A stretch of 6,658 bases of DNA from Pseudomonadota bacterium (GTDB lineage: Bacteria > Pseudomonadota > Alphaproteobacteria > Micropepsales > Micropepsaceae): NCBI GenBank assembly GCA_021808875.1, contig JAKBAU010000203.1:1-6658 (forward strand). Reading direction: 5' to 3'. Shown in pieces: positions 1 to 6,489 of this stretch (position 1 is its first letter; the number at the start of each line of letters is the position of its first letter). The translations under genes and the position numbers were made by a program. The notes below the pieces were generated by a model that was given only the letters and a program-made list of their open reading frames with translations, was not told where the DNA came from and searched no databases.

Positions 1-39
1 ACCGGATTTTTTCTCCGACAACCGCCCAGGGGCCAATAA

Positions 40-489
40 ATGACCAGTCTGAACGACAATCACCATTCGAAAGCCGATGATCTGCTCAAATTAGCCAGCG
101 ACATCGTGGCCGCCTATGTTAGCAACAACCCGATCCCGGTCTCGGAAGTTCCGGGCATGATCAAGAGCATTCATGCGACATTAGGAGGGCTGACGTCAGG
201 TATACCGGCTGAAGTCCAGACTGCGCAAAAGCCGGCAATACCAGTCAAGAAGTCGGTCAATGCCGAATACATCGTATGCCTTGAAGACGGCAAGAAGCTG
301 AAAATGCTGAAGCGCTATTTGCGCTCCCGCTACAACATGACCCCTGATGAATACCGGGCCAAATGGGGCCTGCCGGCAGATTATCCGATGGTCGCGCCCA
401 ATTACGCTGCGCAGCGTTCGGAATTTGCCAAGAAGATCGGTCTTGGCCGGTCGGCTCCGGTTACCAAGGGTCGCCGCCGCGGCAGCTGA
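40..489 (+). CDS. mucR: Ros/MucR family transcriptional regulator with degenerate zinc finger
   Basis: This 149-residue protein belongs to the Ros/MucR family of small alphaproteobacterial DNA-binding proteins, which bind AT-rich promoter sites and control exopolysaccharide, motility, cell-cycle or virulence genes. Residues 15-48 match the conserved N-terminal segment (AAYVSNNPIPVSEVP), which in MucR serves oligomerisation. Residues 69-135 form the DNA-binding domain, with the signatures CLEDGKKLKMLKRYL, YNMTPDEYRAKW and LPADYPMVAPNYA. The tail (GRSAPVTKGRRRGS) is basic. Compared with the Ros ligands C79, C82, H92 and H96/H97, only C80 is kept; the other sites are D83, Y93, R97 and Y98. The fold is probably held without zinc, as reported for some Mesorhizobium Ml homologues. 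The ATG at 40 is preceded by AGGGG at 28-32 with a 7-base gap. It converges on the minus-strand cluster and has its own terminator. The family call is firm; its regulon cannot be read here. Confidence 0.95.
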   Translation: MTSLNDNHHSKADDLLKLASDIVAAYVSNNPIPVSEVPGMIKSIHATLGGLTSGIPAEVQTAQKPAIPVKKSVNAEYIVCLEDGKKLKMLKRYLRSRYNMTPDEYRAKWGLPADYPMVAPNYAAQRSEFAKKIGLGRSAPVTKGRRRGS

Positions 490-512
490 ACGAGACTGCA
501 GACTGGGACTTG

Positions 513-541
513 GGCGGCGCTGATGGCGCCGCCTGTTTATT
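513..541 (+). terminator. Rho-independent-type terminator of mucR
   Basis: A perfect 8-bp GC-only stem (513-520 with 526-533) closes a TGATG loop and is followed by the T-rich run TGTTTATT. It lies 24 bases after the mucR stop. On the minus strand the stem is not followed by a T tract, so it works best for mucR, although it could also slow transcription leaving the convergent MBL hydrolase gene. The rest of 490-609 shows no gene and no clear separate terminator for the minus-strand cluster. Confidence 0.8.
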
Positions 542-609
542 GCCCTGCAGACAGCTTCCCGATGCCACCCCGTCAGGCGCTTTGGCGTTCAGCTCTCACG
601 TGATCCGAT

Positions 610-1434
610 TCACAGCGGGATGTGAAGGCTCATGCCGTCATAGGCAGGCTCCACGCCAGGCGGCAATTCGCTTTTGAGCCGGTGATAATCCAGGTCAAGG
701 TGCAGGTTCGTCAGCACCGCCCGCCTCGGCTTGACGCGCGCAATCCATTTGAGCGCGGTTTCCACATTGGCGTGGGTCGGATGATGGGTGTAACGCAAGG
801 CGTCAACTACCCAGCAATCAAGACCATCAAGACAGGAAAAGCTCTCGTCAGACAAGGCGCTGACGTCCGGGGAGTAGGCAAAGTCGCCACAGCGAAAGCC
901 CAAAGACCTTACCTTGCCGTGTTCCTGTTCGAAGGGAAGGATCGGAATCGAACCTCCTGCGCCGTTGATCTCAAACTGGCTGAAGGGCTCTGGCAGCACA
1001 TGGCCGTTGAGAATGGGCGGATAGTCACTGCCCGGAGGGCGTTCAAAAATATAACCAAAGCGCCGCATGATTCCCGCAAAATTGATGGCATCAGCGTAAA
1101 GATCGATGCGTCGGCGTTGCGTTAGAACCAGGGCGCGGAGGTCATCAATGCCGTGTAACTGATCAGCATGGTCATGGCTGATCACAACTCCGTCCAGAAA
1201 CCCGACCTGAGCCTCTAGCAGCTGCTCGCGCATGTCCGGCGCGGTATCGATCAGGACCTGCGTCACTCCCGCATCACTGCGCCGGCGCAGCAGTGCAGAA
1301 CAACGACGGCGACGGTTTTTGGGCTCCGAGGGGTCACAGGAACCCCAGTCACCAGCCCCATCCGGACCACCAAGCCGCGGTACACCCCCTGATGAGCCGC
1401 ATCCCAGAATTGTTACTTCAAGCATCGCGCTCAC
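610..1434 (-). CDS. MBL-fold metallo-hydrolase, PhnP-like
   Basis: This 274-residue protein belongs to the metallo-beta-lactamase-fold hydrolases resembling PhnP (5-phosphoribosyl 1,2-cyclic phosphate phosphodiesterase) and is probably cytoplasmic. Visible features are the N-terminal GCGSSGGVPRLGG, a LIDTAPDMR strand with D63, the metal motif HDHADQ (H87, H89, D91, Q92) followed by HGIDDLR, SPD with the likely bridging D190, and a C-terminal THHPTH stretch (H217, H218, H221) plus NLH with H245. C33 and C45 near the N-terminus may match the extra zinc site of PhnP. Q92 stands where many superfamily members have histidine. The GTG start at 1434 overlaps the tatD stop (GTGA) and has AGAGG five bases upstream; an in-frame ATG at 1425 is less well placed. 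No phosphonate genes are nearby, so the substrate is unknown. It is the last gene of the cluster. The family is clear, the reaction uncertain. Confidence 0.9.
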   Translation of the reverse strand: MSAMLEVTILGCGSSGGVPRLGGPDGAGDWGSCDPSEPKNRRRRCSALLRRRSDAGVTQVLIDTAPDMREQLLEAQVGFLDGVVISHDHADQLHGIDDLRALVLTQRRRIDLYADAINFAGIMRRFGYIFERPPGSDYPPILNGHVLPEPFSQFEINGAGGSIPILPFEQEHGKVRSLGFRCGDFAYSPDVSALSDESFSCLDGLDCWVVDALRYTHHPTHANVETALKWIARVKPRRAVLTNLHLDLDYHRLKSELPPGVEPAYDGMSLHIPL

Positions 1435-2213
1435 GATGGCCTCTGGGCGCGCCTGAAGAGACGAAAGAAATTATCTGTGGTCGCGGCAGCGAGTTCCGGC
1501 TCAGAGACATGTTTGAGTTCAGCCAGCAATTTTGCAGTGTCCGCAACAAAGGCCGGTTCATTGGTCTTGCCCCGATGTGGCATAGGAGCAAGGTACGGCG
1601 CATCCGTTTCCACCAAGAGCCGATCGAGCGGAACCTCGCGCAACGTATCGCGCAGCGCGGTGGCGTTCTTGAAGGTGGCGATACCCGAGACGGAAATGTA
1701 AAAGCCCAGCGCGAGCGCCCCATCCCGCAGCGCATCACTTCCGGTAAAGCAGTGAATAAGGCCGGTAAAAGCTCCCTTGGCCATTTCCTCTCCAAGAATT
1801 TCCAGAGTCTCGCTGTCGGCATCGCGGGTGTGAACGATCAGAGGCAAATCGAGTTCGCGCGCAGCGGCGATGTGCCAGCGGAAATTCTGGATCTGTGCCT
1901 GCCGCGGAGCATGGCCATAGTAATAATCCAGACCTGTCTCGCCGATTCCGATCACCTTAGGTTGGGCTGCGCGCTCGGTCAGCGGCATGGCACTCGTCAA
2001 CGGCTCTGCGTCCGCCTCATGCGGATGAATTCCCACTGAGCACCAAACCTGGGGAAATCGCTGTGCGACCGCGGCGACATTGGCAAAGCGCGCCAGCGTC
2101 GTGCCGATACTGACCATAGTACTGACACCACGAGCTTCCGCGCGCGCCACCACCGCATCAAGCTCAGTGGCGAACTCCGGAAAGTCCAGATGACAGTGAC
2201 TGTCAACAAGCAT
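1431..2213 (-). CDS. tatD: TatD family metal-dependent deoxyribonuclease
   Basis: This 260-residue protein, full length for the family, is a TatD-type TIM-barrel hydrolase of the amidohydrolase superfamily. Characterised members are metal-dependent 3'-5' exonucleases active on single-stranded or damaged DNA. The metal ligands are in place: HCHLD (H6, H8), IGETGLDYYY (E92), H128 in LIVHTRDAD, H154 in LIHCFTG and D204 in VETDAPYLAP. GIHPHE (61-66) and PHRGKTNEP (212-220) are also diagnostic. The ATG shares its A with the holB stop (TGATG), and only a weak GGAAA lies upstream, so translation is probably coupled to holB. The 3' end overlaps the MBL hydrolase start by four bases. Despite the historical name, TatD is not needed for Tat protein export. 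The signatures also fit the paralogous YcfH/YjjV branch, and the symbol is given at family level. Confidence 0.95.
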   Translation of the reverse strand: MLVDSHCHLDFPEFATELDAVVARAEARGVSTMVSIGTTLARFANVAAVAQRFPQVWCSVGIHPHEADAEPLTSAMPLTERAAQPKVIGIGETGLDYYYGHAPRQAQIQNFRWHIAAARELDLPLIVHTRDADSETLEILGEEMAKGAFTGLIHCFTGSDALRDGALALGFYISVSGIATFKNATALRDTLREVPLDRLLVETDAPYLAPMPHRGKTNEPAFVADTAKLLAELKHVSEPELAAATTDNFFRLFRRAQRPS

Positions 2214-3268
2214 CAGAGATTTCCGCTTCGGGCGGCCTCGCTCAAAAACGTAGCAGCCGAAAGAATTGTCTGGCGCGGCTCCAGATGCAATGCCGTGCTT
2301 CGTTCAAACGCATGACGCAGTTTCTCCCAGGCTTCCACCCAGGGATTGAGCGCGTTACCTGCCCCGGCACGTGCGCGGGCGGAGATCCGGGAACTCAGAT
2401 TTAACACGAGATCCTCGCCCAGTGCTGCAAGACCACCCTTCATCCGACCAATCCGATCGGCAAGCGCAAACAGCTCGAGCAGATCAGGATTGTCTGCGCT
2501 GTCAATTAAGCGCTGCGCCTCCTTCGCGATGACCAACCCATCACCCTGCGTCAGCATCAACGCCAGACCCAGCGCACCCGCGCTGAGCTGAACTACGGCG
2601 TCACGGTCCGCGTCCGACAGGTGTGGTTGCCGCACAGCCAATTCCTGTGCGAGCAAGGACGCAGGCAAAGACTGCATGCGAAGCAGCTGGCACCGGGACC
2701 GTATGGTGGGCAACAACCTGCCCGGCGCATGAGACAAGAGCAGGAGGATAGACCGCGCCGGCGGCTCCTCGAGCGCCTTCAAAAGAGCGTTTGCCGCTTG
2801 ATCATTCATCTCATCGGCGGTGTCGATGATGGCCACCCGCCAGCCTCCAGCCCCCGACGTAAGACCAAAGAAGCTGGCGAGCTTACGGATCTCGTTCACC
2901 GACAGCACGGTCATCGGCTTGCCACTTTCCGGATTAAGACCTCGCGTCAGGACCAGGAGGCCAGGATGTGCCCTGCTCAAGACCTTCAGCGACACCGGAT
3001 CGCTGGGTGGTACGGCAAGATCCGCAGGCCCCGCATCTGTAGCGTCATATTTGAGAAGGTAGCGGGCGATACGATAAGCCAAGGTCGCCTTGCCGCTTCC
3101 TGGCGGACCGCACAGCAGGAGCCCCTGCGGTGGGCGGCCGCCACGTATCGCCGTCGCTGCAATACGCAAGACGTCGTCCTGTCCGATCAGCTCAAAGGTT
3201 TCCCGCGGATGAGCCAGACCAGGTATGCGATCAAATTCGGGGTCTTCGTCCTTGTCCGCCCGCGCCAT
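2213..3268 (-). CDS. holB: DNA polymerase III delta prime subunit
   Basis: Delta prime is a clamp-loader subunit that helps load the beta sliding clamp at the replication fork. The chosen start is the ATG at 3268, giving 351 residues. It forms TGATG with the tmk stop and has AAGGTGGAG immediately upstream. The open frame reaches back to 3355, but that extension lies wholly inside tmk and looks unlike the family. The AAA+ domain shows a P-loop GPPGSGKAT (about 54-62), a Walker B region VAIIDTADEM (about 145-154), the delta-prime signature NALLKALEEPPA (about 160-171) and the SRC motif (191-193). The C-terminal third carries the helical collar domain, ending in LEPRQTILSAATFLSEAAR. The four-cysteine zinc module of E. 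coli clamp loaders is not visible. Unlike E. coli delta prime, the P-loop looks intact, so ATP binding is possible. It sits between tmk and tatD, with overlaps on both sides. Confidence 0.94.
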   Translation of the reverse strand: MARADKDEDPEFDRIPGLAHPRETFELIGQDDVLRIAATAIRGGRPPQGLLLCGPPGSGKATLAYRIARYLLKYDATDAGPADLAVPPSDPVSLKVLSRAHPGLLVLTRGLNPESGKPMTVLSVNEIRKLASFFGLTSGAGGWRVAIIDTADEMNDQAANALLKALEEPPARSILLLLSHAPGRLLPTIRSRCQLLRMQSLPASLLAQELAVRQPHLSDADRDAVVQLSAGALGLALMLTQGDGLVIAKEAQRLIDSADNPDLLELFALADRIGRMKGGLAALGEDLVLNLSSRISARARAGAGNALNPWVEAWEKLRHAFERSTALHLEPRQTILSAATFLSEAARSGNL

Positions 3269-3924
3269 CACTCCACCTTCAGCCGGGATGCCACCGTCGT
3301 CCAGATGCGCTGCGCAACCTCGTCCTCGCTGCCAACTGCATCGATCACGGCACAACGATCCGGCGCACGCCTGGCCAGATCAAGAAATGCCTGCCGCAGT
3401 TTGTCGTGAAACGCGAGATCAAACTGCTCAAAGCGGGAAGCGACAACATCCCGGGCCATGGCTCGCGACAGACCGTCTTGCGGTGGCAGATCCAGTATGA
3501 GCGTCAGATGAGGTTTGAAGTCACCCAGCGAAACCGCCTCTATGCGCCTGATGGTTTCCCGGGCAAGGCCGCGCGCCACTCCCTGGTAAGCGTAGGTGGA
3601 ATCGGTAAAGCGATCACAGATTACCCAGTTTCCGACAGACAGTGCCGGGCCGATGGTTCGCTCAATGTGGTCAACTCTGGCGGCATATAGGAGAAGCGTC
3701 TCAGACAGGGCACTCCAGCGCCCGGGCTTTCCTTCGACGAGAAGTTTGCGAACATCTTCGGCGCCAGGTGACCCACCCGGCTCCCGGGTCAGGATAACGT
3801 CGTGCCCCCTGTCTTTCAGCGCCGCGGCCAGACGGCGGGCCTGGGTGGACTTTCCTGCCCCCTCTCCACCTTCCAGCGTGATCAGGCGTCCGAATTGCTT
3901 TTCGCTTCTGCTCTTCATCGACAT
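3268..3924 (-). CDS. tmk: Thymidylate (dTMP) kinase
   Basis: Tmk phosphorylates dTMP to dTDP with ATP, an essential cytoplasmic step in dTTP synthesis. The 218-residue product has the P-loop LEGGEGAGKST (about 17-27), TREPGG (46-51) for nucleotide and substrate binding, the VICDRFTDSTYAYQG segment with the DRF triad, and a lid region around VVASRFEQ. The overall length is typical of bacterial enzymes. Three starts are in frame: TTG at 3927, ATG at 3924 and ATG at 3918. I chose 3924 because it makes the same TGATG overlap with the upstream stop that is seen at the next two junctions. No strong ribosome site precedes any of them, which suggests translational coupling to the carboxypeptidase gene. 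The gene ends in a one-base overlap with holB. Confidence 0.95.
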   Translation of the reverse strand: MSMKSRSEKQFGRLITLEGGEGAGKSTQARRLAAALKDRGHDVILTREPGGSPGAEDVRKLLVEGKPGRWSALSETLLLYAARVDHIERTIGPALSVGNWVICDRFTDSTYAYQGVARGLARETIRRIEAVSLGDFKPHLTLILDLPPQDGLSRAMARDVVASRFEQFDLAFHDKLRQAFLDLARRAPDRCAVIDAVGSEDEVAQRIWTTVASRLKVE

Positions 3925-5138
3925 CAATGCGCCGGCTCGGGCGACAGCCCCAGCAACTCGCGCATTGCCATGGCCATACGGCCAAACAGTCCCGTCTCCG
4001 AAACCGTGCGGCCTGCATAGAGGGGGACCGACATACCCGGCCAGCCAGGTGCGCTCAGATTCAGATGGGCCACCACAGCCCCCTCCAAAACCGGAGCCTT
4101 GAGCGGACCGACATAGTCTATCGCCATCACCATATGGCGGTGGCTGTGGACCTGCATGATCGCCGTCACCGGTTCTTTGACGATCAGCGGCACAGTGGGT
4201 TCGTTACCTGCCCAGACATGGGCATTTCCTACCTGCTGTCCCGCGTGGAACAGAGAGTAGGAACGAAAGTTGCGGAATGCGAGAGTGAGCACACGGGCGG
4301 CTTCCTCGCCACGACGCTGCTCGATCAGCCAGTCCTTCTTGCGCGGGGGATATTTGCTAAGATCAGGATAGCGCAGACCACCGAGAACCAGGATAAAGCG
4401 CTGTCCATTGCGGACCGCCGAGGTGATGATGCCGTAGCCGGAGGCATGCGTATAGCCCGTCTTGAGACCATCAGCGCCCGGAAAATACTGAAGCGCGGTA
4501 TTGCGATTTGCCTGGGTTATTCCACTCCAGGTGAAACTGCGTTCACTGAAAAAATGATAGTATTGCGGATATTGAGTAATGATATCGCGGGCGAGGATCG
4601 CAAGGTCATGCGCACTCATCAGCTGGCCTGGAGGCTCAGGTAGCCCATCCGGGTTGACGAAGTGAGAATTCTTAAGACCTAGTTCCCTGGCCCGGCGGTT
4701 CATCATCTTGACGAAGCCATCGATGGTACCGCCGAGGGCCTGGGCCACAACCACGCAGGCATCATTTCCGGAATCGATGATGATGCCCTTGATCAGGTCA
4801 CGCACGGGGATCTCGGTGCCTACCCGGACAAACATCTTGGAGCCACCGGTCTGCCAGGCCGTTGACGATACCGGAAAGGTGCTCGACAGCTTCACCCGAC
4901 CATCCTTGAGTTCACTAAAGAGGATGTCCAGGGTCATCAGCTTGGACATCGAAGCCGGTGGGAATGACTGATCGCCGTCCTTGTTCCACAGCACTTGGCC
5001 CGTCTGCGCATCCATCAATACCGCGTGCATCGCGTTGGTCGCCATCTGGGCCGAAGCCGGTGGCGCAAAGCATGCAGCCAACATCAGACCAATCGTCAGG
5101 ATGTAAGATATGGCGCCGGCGCGGCGAAACCCTGGCAT
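3924..5138 (-). CDS. D-alanyl-D-alanine carboxypeptidase, PBP5/6 (peptidase S11) family
   Basis: This enzyme removes the terminal D-alanine from peptidoglycan pentapeptides in the periplasm, limiting cross-linking. The 404-residue protein has the three penicillin-binding motifs SMSK (S63 nucleophile, K66), SGN (123-125) and KTG (226-228). A beta-rich PBP5 C-terminal domain follows, and then a short amphipathic tail (GLFGRMAMAMRELLGL) that could anchor it to the inner membrane. The signal peptide has RR at 5-6, a hydrophobic core at about 9-22 and an ASA cut site at A30. LAAC at 20-23 also fits a lipobox. The ATG at 5138 was chosen because AAGGAG lies seven bases upstream; the frame is open back to 5243, but that extension overlaps rlpA and would place unrelated sequence before the signal peptide. 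It lies 40 bases after rlpA and overlaps tmk. Homologues are named dacA, dacC or dacF, and I cannot choose among them. Confidence 0.95.
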   Translation of the reverse strand: MPGFRRAGAISYILTIGLMLAACFAPPASAQMATNAMHAVLMDAQTGQVLWNKDGDQSFPPASMSKLMTLDILFSELKDGRVKLSSTFPVSSTAWQTGGSKMFVRVGTEIPVRDLIKGIIIDSGNDACVVVAQALGGTIDGFVKMMNRRARELGLKNSHFVNPDGLPEPPGQLMSAHDLAILARDIITQYPQYYHFFSERSFTWSGITQANRNTALQYFPGADGLKTGYTHASGYGIITSAVRNGQRFILVLGGLRYPDLSKYPPRKKDWLIEQRRGEEAARVLTLAFRNFRSYSLFHAGQQVGNAHVWAGNEPTVPLIVKEPVTAIMQVHSHRHMVMAIDYVGPLKAPVLEGAVVAHLNLSAPGWPGMSVPLYAGRTVSETGLFGRMAMAMRELLGLSPEPAH

Positions 5139-5145
5139 GAGCATA

Positions 5146-5151
5146 CTCCTT
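5146..5151 (-). promoter_or_regulatory. Ribosome binding site of the carboxypeptidase gene
   Basis: AAGGAG on the minus strand lies seven bases before the ATG at 5138 but only one base before a competing in-frame ATG at 5144. This spacing decides the start. It is the strongest ribosome site in the cluster and lies in the only true intergenic gap within it (5139-5178). Confidence 0.8.
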
Positions 5152-5178
5152 GAACGCGCAAAAGCCGTGAACCTCACA

Positions 5179-6117
5179 TTACCGATCGACGACGATTGCC
5201 GCATCGCTGCTACCGGCCCTGGTAAGACGGTCAAGGGCAGCATCAGCCTGCGAAACCCGATCGTATGGGCCCAGACGCACCCTATAGAATCGCCTACCCC
5301 TTATGTCGATTGAAGAAATTTTGAGATGACCGGCTGCCCGCAGCCGCTTCTGCAATCGTACCGCGTTCGAGTAGTTGATGAAGGCACCGGCTTGAACATA
5401 AATATGAGTAACCGCCGGGACAGGAACCTTGGTGACCACCCCTGTCACTTGGTCATCAGACGGCAGCACGACGGTGGGCAAGGTGTTCACCGCAACCTGA
5501 TTGGTGGCTGTGCCTGCAACCGAAGTGGCCGGTGCGCCGGGTAGTGGTGCAACCGAGACGGAGCCAGTAGGGACAGCTGGCAAAGCCGAGGCGATTTGCG
5601 CTGGGCTCTGGTTGGTCGCCGGAGCGGAAGGATTGAGAGGAGCCGGCCCGATATAGGTGACTCGCACCCGGGCTGTTCCTTTCCTGTAAAAGCCGAGCAG
5701 CTTGGCTACCTCAGGGGTCACGTCAATGATGCGGCCCTTCACAAAGGGGCCGCGGTCATTGACCCGGACCACCAACGAACGCCCGTTTTCCAGATCCGTA
5801 ACCCGGACGTTGACCGGCAATGGCAGCGTACGATGGGCCGCTGCCAACGCATCGGGATTGAAAAGTTCGCCATCCGCCGTGCGTTTGCCGTAAAAGGTGG
5901 GCCCGTACCAGGAGGCTATCCCGGTTTTATCATAGTGCGGTTGTGCCCGCGGGTAGTACCAGGTTCCGTCGATCTCATAGGGGCGGCCGATCTTGTACAC
6001 CCCGGCAGAAGCCGGAATACGCAGCCGGGGCGCTCCTTCAGGCGCCTGCGTGGCACAAGCGGCCGTGAGGGCCGCCAGCGCGCACACGCTGAGGACAGTT
6101 CGTATATGGCGAAGCAA
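5179..6117 (-). CDS. rlpA: Septal ring lytic transglycosylase RlpA (DPBB and SPOR domains)
   Basis: RlpA is an outer-membrane lipoprotein that cleaves glycan strands stripped of stem peptides and helps daughter cells separate. The 312-residue product begins with a lipoprotein signal (ALAALTAAC, lipidated C21). A double-psi beta-barrel domain follows at about 66-157, with GIASWYGPTFYGKRTADGE, AAHRTLPLP and VNDRGPF. H95 and D121 have the same 26-residue spacing as the two residues shown to be essential in Pseudomonas RlpA. An Ala/Pro/Thr/Val-rich linker (about 158-236) leads to a C-terminal SPOR domain (about 237-311, IYVQAGAF and FYRVRLGPY) that binds denuded septal glycan. The start is a TTG with GAGGGG seven bases upstream; no ATG or GTG lies further upstream before an in-frame stop. 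It is first in the cluster, beside a carboxypeptidase that acts on the same polymer. Confidence 0.95.
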   Translation of the reverse strand: MLRHIRTVLSVCALAALTAACATQAPEGAPRLRIPASAGVYKIGRPYEIDGTWYYPRAQPHYDKTGIASWYGPTFYGKRTADGELFNPDALAAAHRTLPLPVNVRVTDLENGRSLVVRVNDRGPFVKGRIIDVTPEVAKLLGFYRKGTARVRVTYIGPAPLNPSAPATNQSPAQIASALPAVPTGSVSVAPLPGAPATSVAGTATNQVAVNTLPTVVLPSDDQVTGVVTKVPVPAVTHIYVQAGAFINYSNAVRLQKRLRAAGHLKISSIDIRGRRFYRVRLGPYDRVSQADAALDRLTRAGSSDAAIVVDR

Positions 6118-6124
6118 AGCTAAG

Positions 6125-6130
6125 CCCCTC
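6125..6130 (-). promoter_or_regulatory. Ribosome binding site of rlpA
   Basis: GAGGGG on the minus strand lies seven bases before the TTG start at 6117. It supports this rare start codon over the GTG at residue 11, which would cut the signal peptide short. Confidence 0.65.
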
Positions 6131-6205
6131 TTCGACGAAGGTGATTCGAACGCTACCTTAAACGCCCTCGCTCACTCAACCTCCGCAGGGCACCCTCACC
6201 TCGGC

Positions 6206-6235
6206 ATAATAAATGACATCCGGGCAGAACCAGCA
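6206..6235 (-). promoter_or_regulatory. Possible promoter of the rlpA cluster
   Basis: Reading the minus strand, TATTAT (6206-6211) matches the -10 consensus at five of six positions, about 90 bases before the rlpA start. The -35 partner is weak: TGCTGG at 18 bases or CTGGTT at 16. This is the best candidate I see for driving the six-gene cluster, but it rests on a single good hexamer. Confidence 0.3.
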
Positions 6236-6333
6236 CTTCCAATCCTTGAACGAGCTGCACTCACGCTAAAGGGTCTCTGGGGCGATGGCTACGCGGCCAG
6301 GCGATCCAAGATTGCGGCGCCGTTTCACAGACC

Positions 6334-6356
6334 GATGGAGGGGCTTGCCCCCCATC
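6334..6356. repeat. GC-rich hairpin 1, unknown role
   Basis: GATGG and GGGG, separated by one bulged A, pair with CCCC and CCATC around a CTTG loop, giving a nine-base-pair hairpin. No T run follows on either strand, so it does not look like an intrinsic terminator. A similar hairpin lies at 6400-6418. Confidence 0.5.
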
Positions 6357-6399
6357 TGATCTTCTGTCCGAGTTGGAAGGATCGCTAGCAGCTTAGACC

Positions 6400-6418
6400 G
6401 AGGCGGGCATGCCCCCTC
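6400..6418. repeat. GC-rich hairpin 2, similar to hairpin 1
   Basis: GAGG and GGG, separated by one bulged C, pair with CCC and CCTC around a CATG loop. Like hairpin 1, it has a single bulge on the 5' arm, a four-base loop, ACCGA at its left edge and TGA shortly after its right edge. The resemblance suggests a repeated unit, but it is short enough to be chance. Confidence 0.4.
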
Positions 6419-6460
6419 CGTGAACGATCGTGGCCGCTTCTGGTCAATTCGCCCCCCTCC

Positions 6461-6489
6461 TTGCGTCAGCCGGCGTCGGACAGTAATTG
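6461..6489 (+). promoter_or_regulatory. Possible tRNA-Ser promoter
   Basis: TTGCGT (6461-6466) and TAATTG (6484-6489) are 17 bases apart and would place the transcription start a few bases before the tRNA at 6500. The -35 fits fairly well but the -10 is poor. The position supports it more than the sequence does. Confidence 0.35.

Noticed and set aside
496..552. Direct repeat CTGCAGAC on both sides of the mucR terminator
   Set aside because: Eight bases is too short to distinguish from chance, and there is no element between the copies other than the terminator.
363..677. 104-codon plus-strand frame overlapping the end of mucR
   Set aside because: It is out of frame with the conserved MucR C-terminus and runs through the terminator stem-loop.
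1293..2039. 248-codon plus-strand frame, with other long plus-strand frames at 2621-3409 and 3927-4643
   Set aside because: They lie opposite tatD, holB, tmk and the carboxypeptidase, which have full conserved motifs. GC-rich DNA often leaves long antisense frames, and these show no family features.
3269..3355. 29-codon N-terminal extension of holB
   Set aside because: It lies entirely within tmk and is unlike the family; the ATG at 3268 has its own ribosome site and the overlap pattern of the cluster.
5139..5243. 35-codon N-terminal extension of the carboxypeptidase
   Set aside because: It overlaps the end of rlpA and would bury the signal peptide; AAGGAG points to the ATG at 5138.
6270..6300. 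Resemblance of this stretch to the tRNA 5' region (shared GGGTCTC and ATGG)
   Set aside because: The match is only a few bases with poor alignment and no tRNA structure, so it does not support a tRNA remnant.
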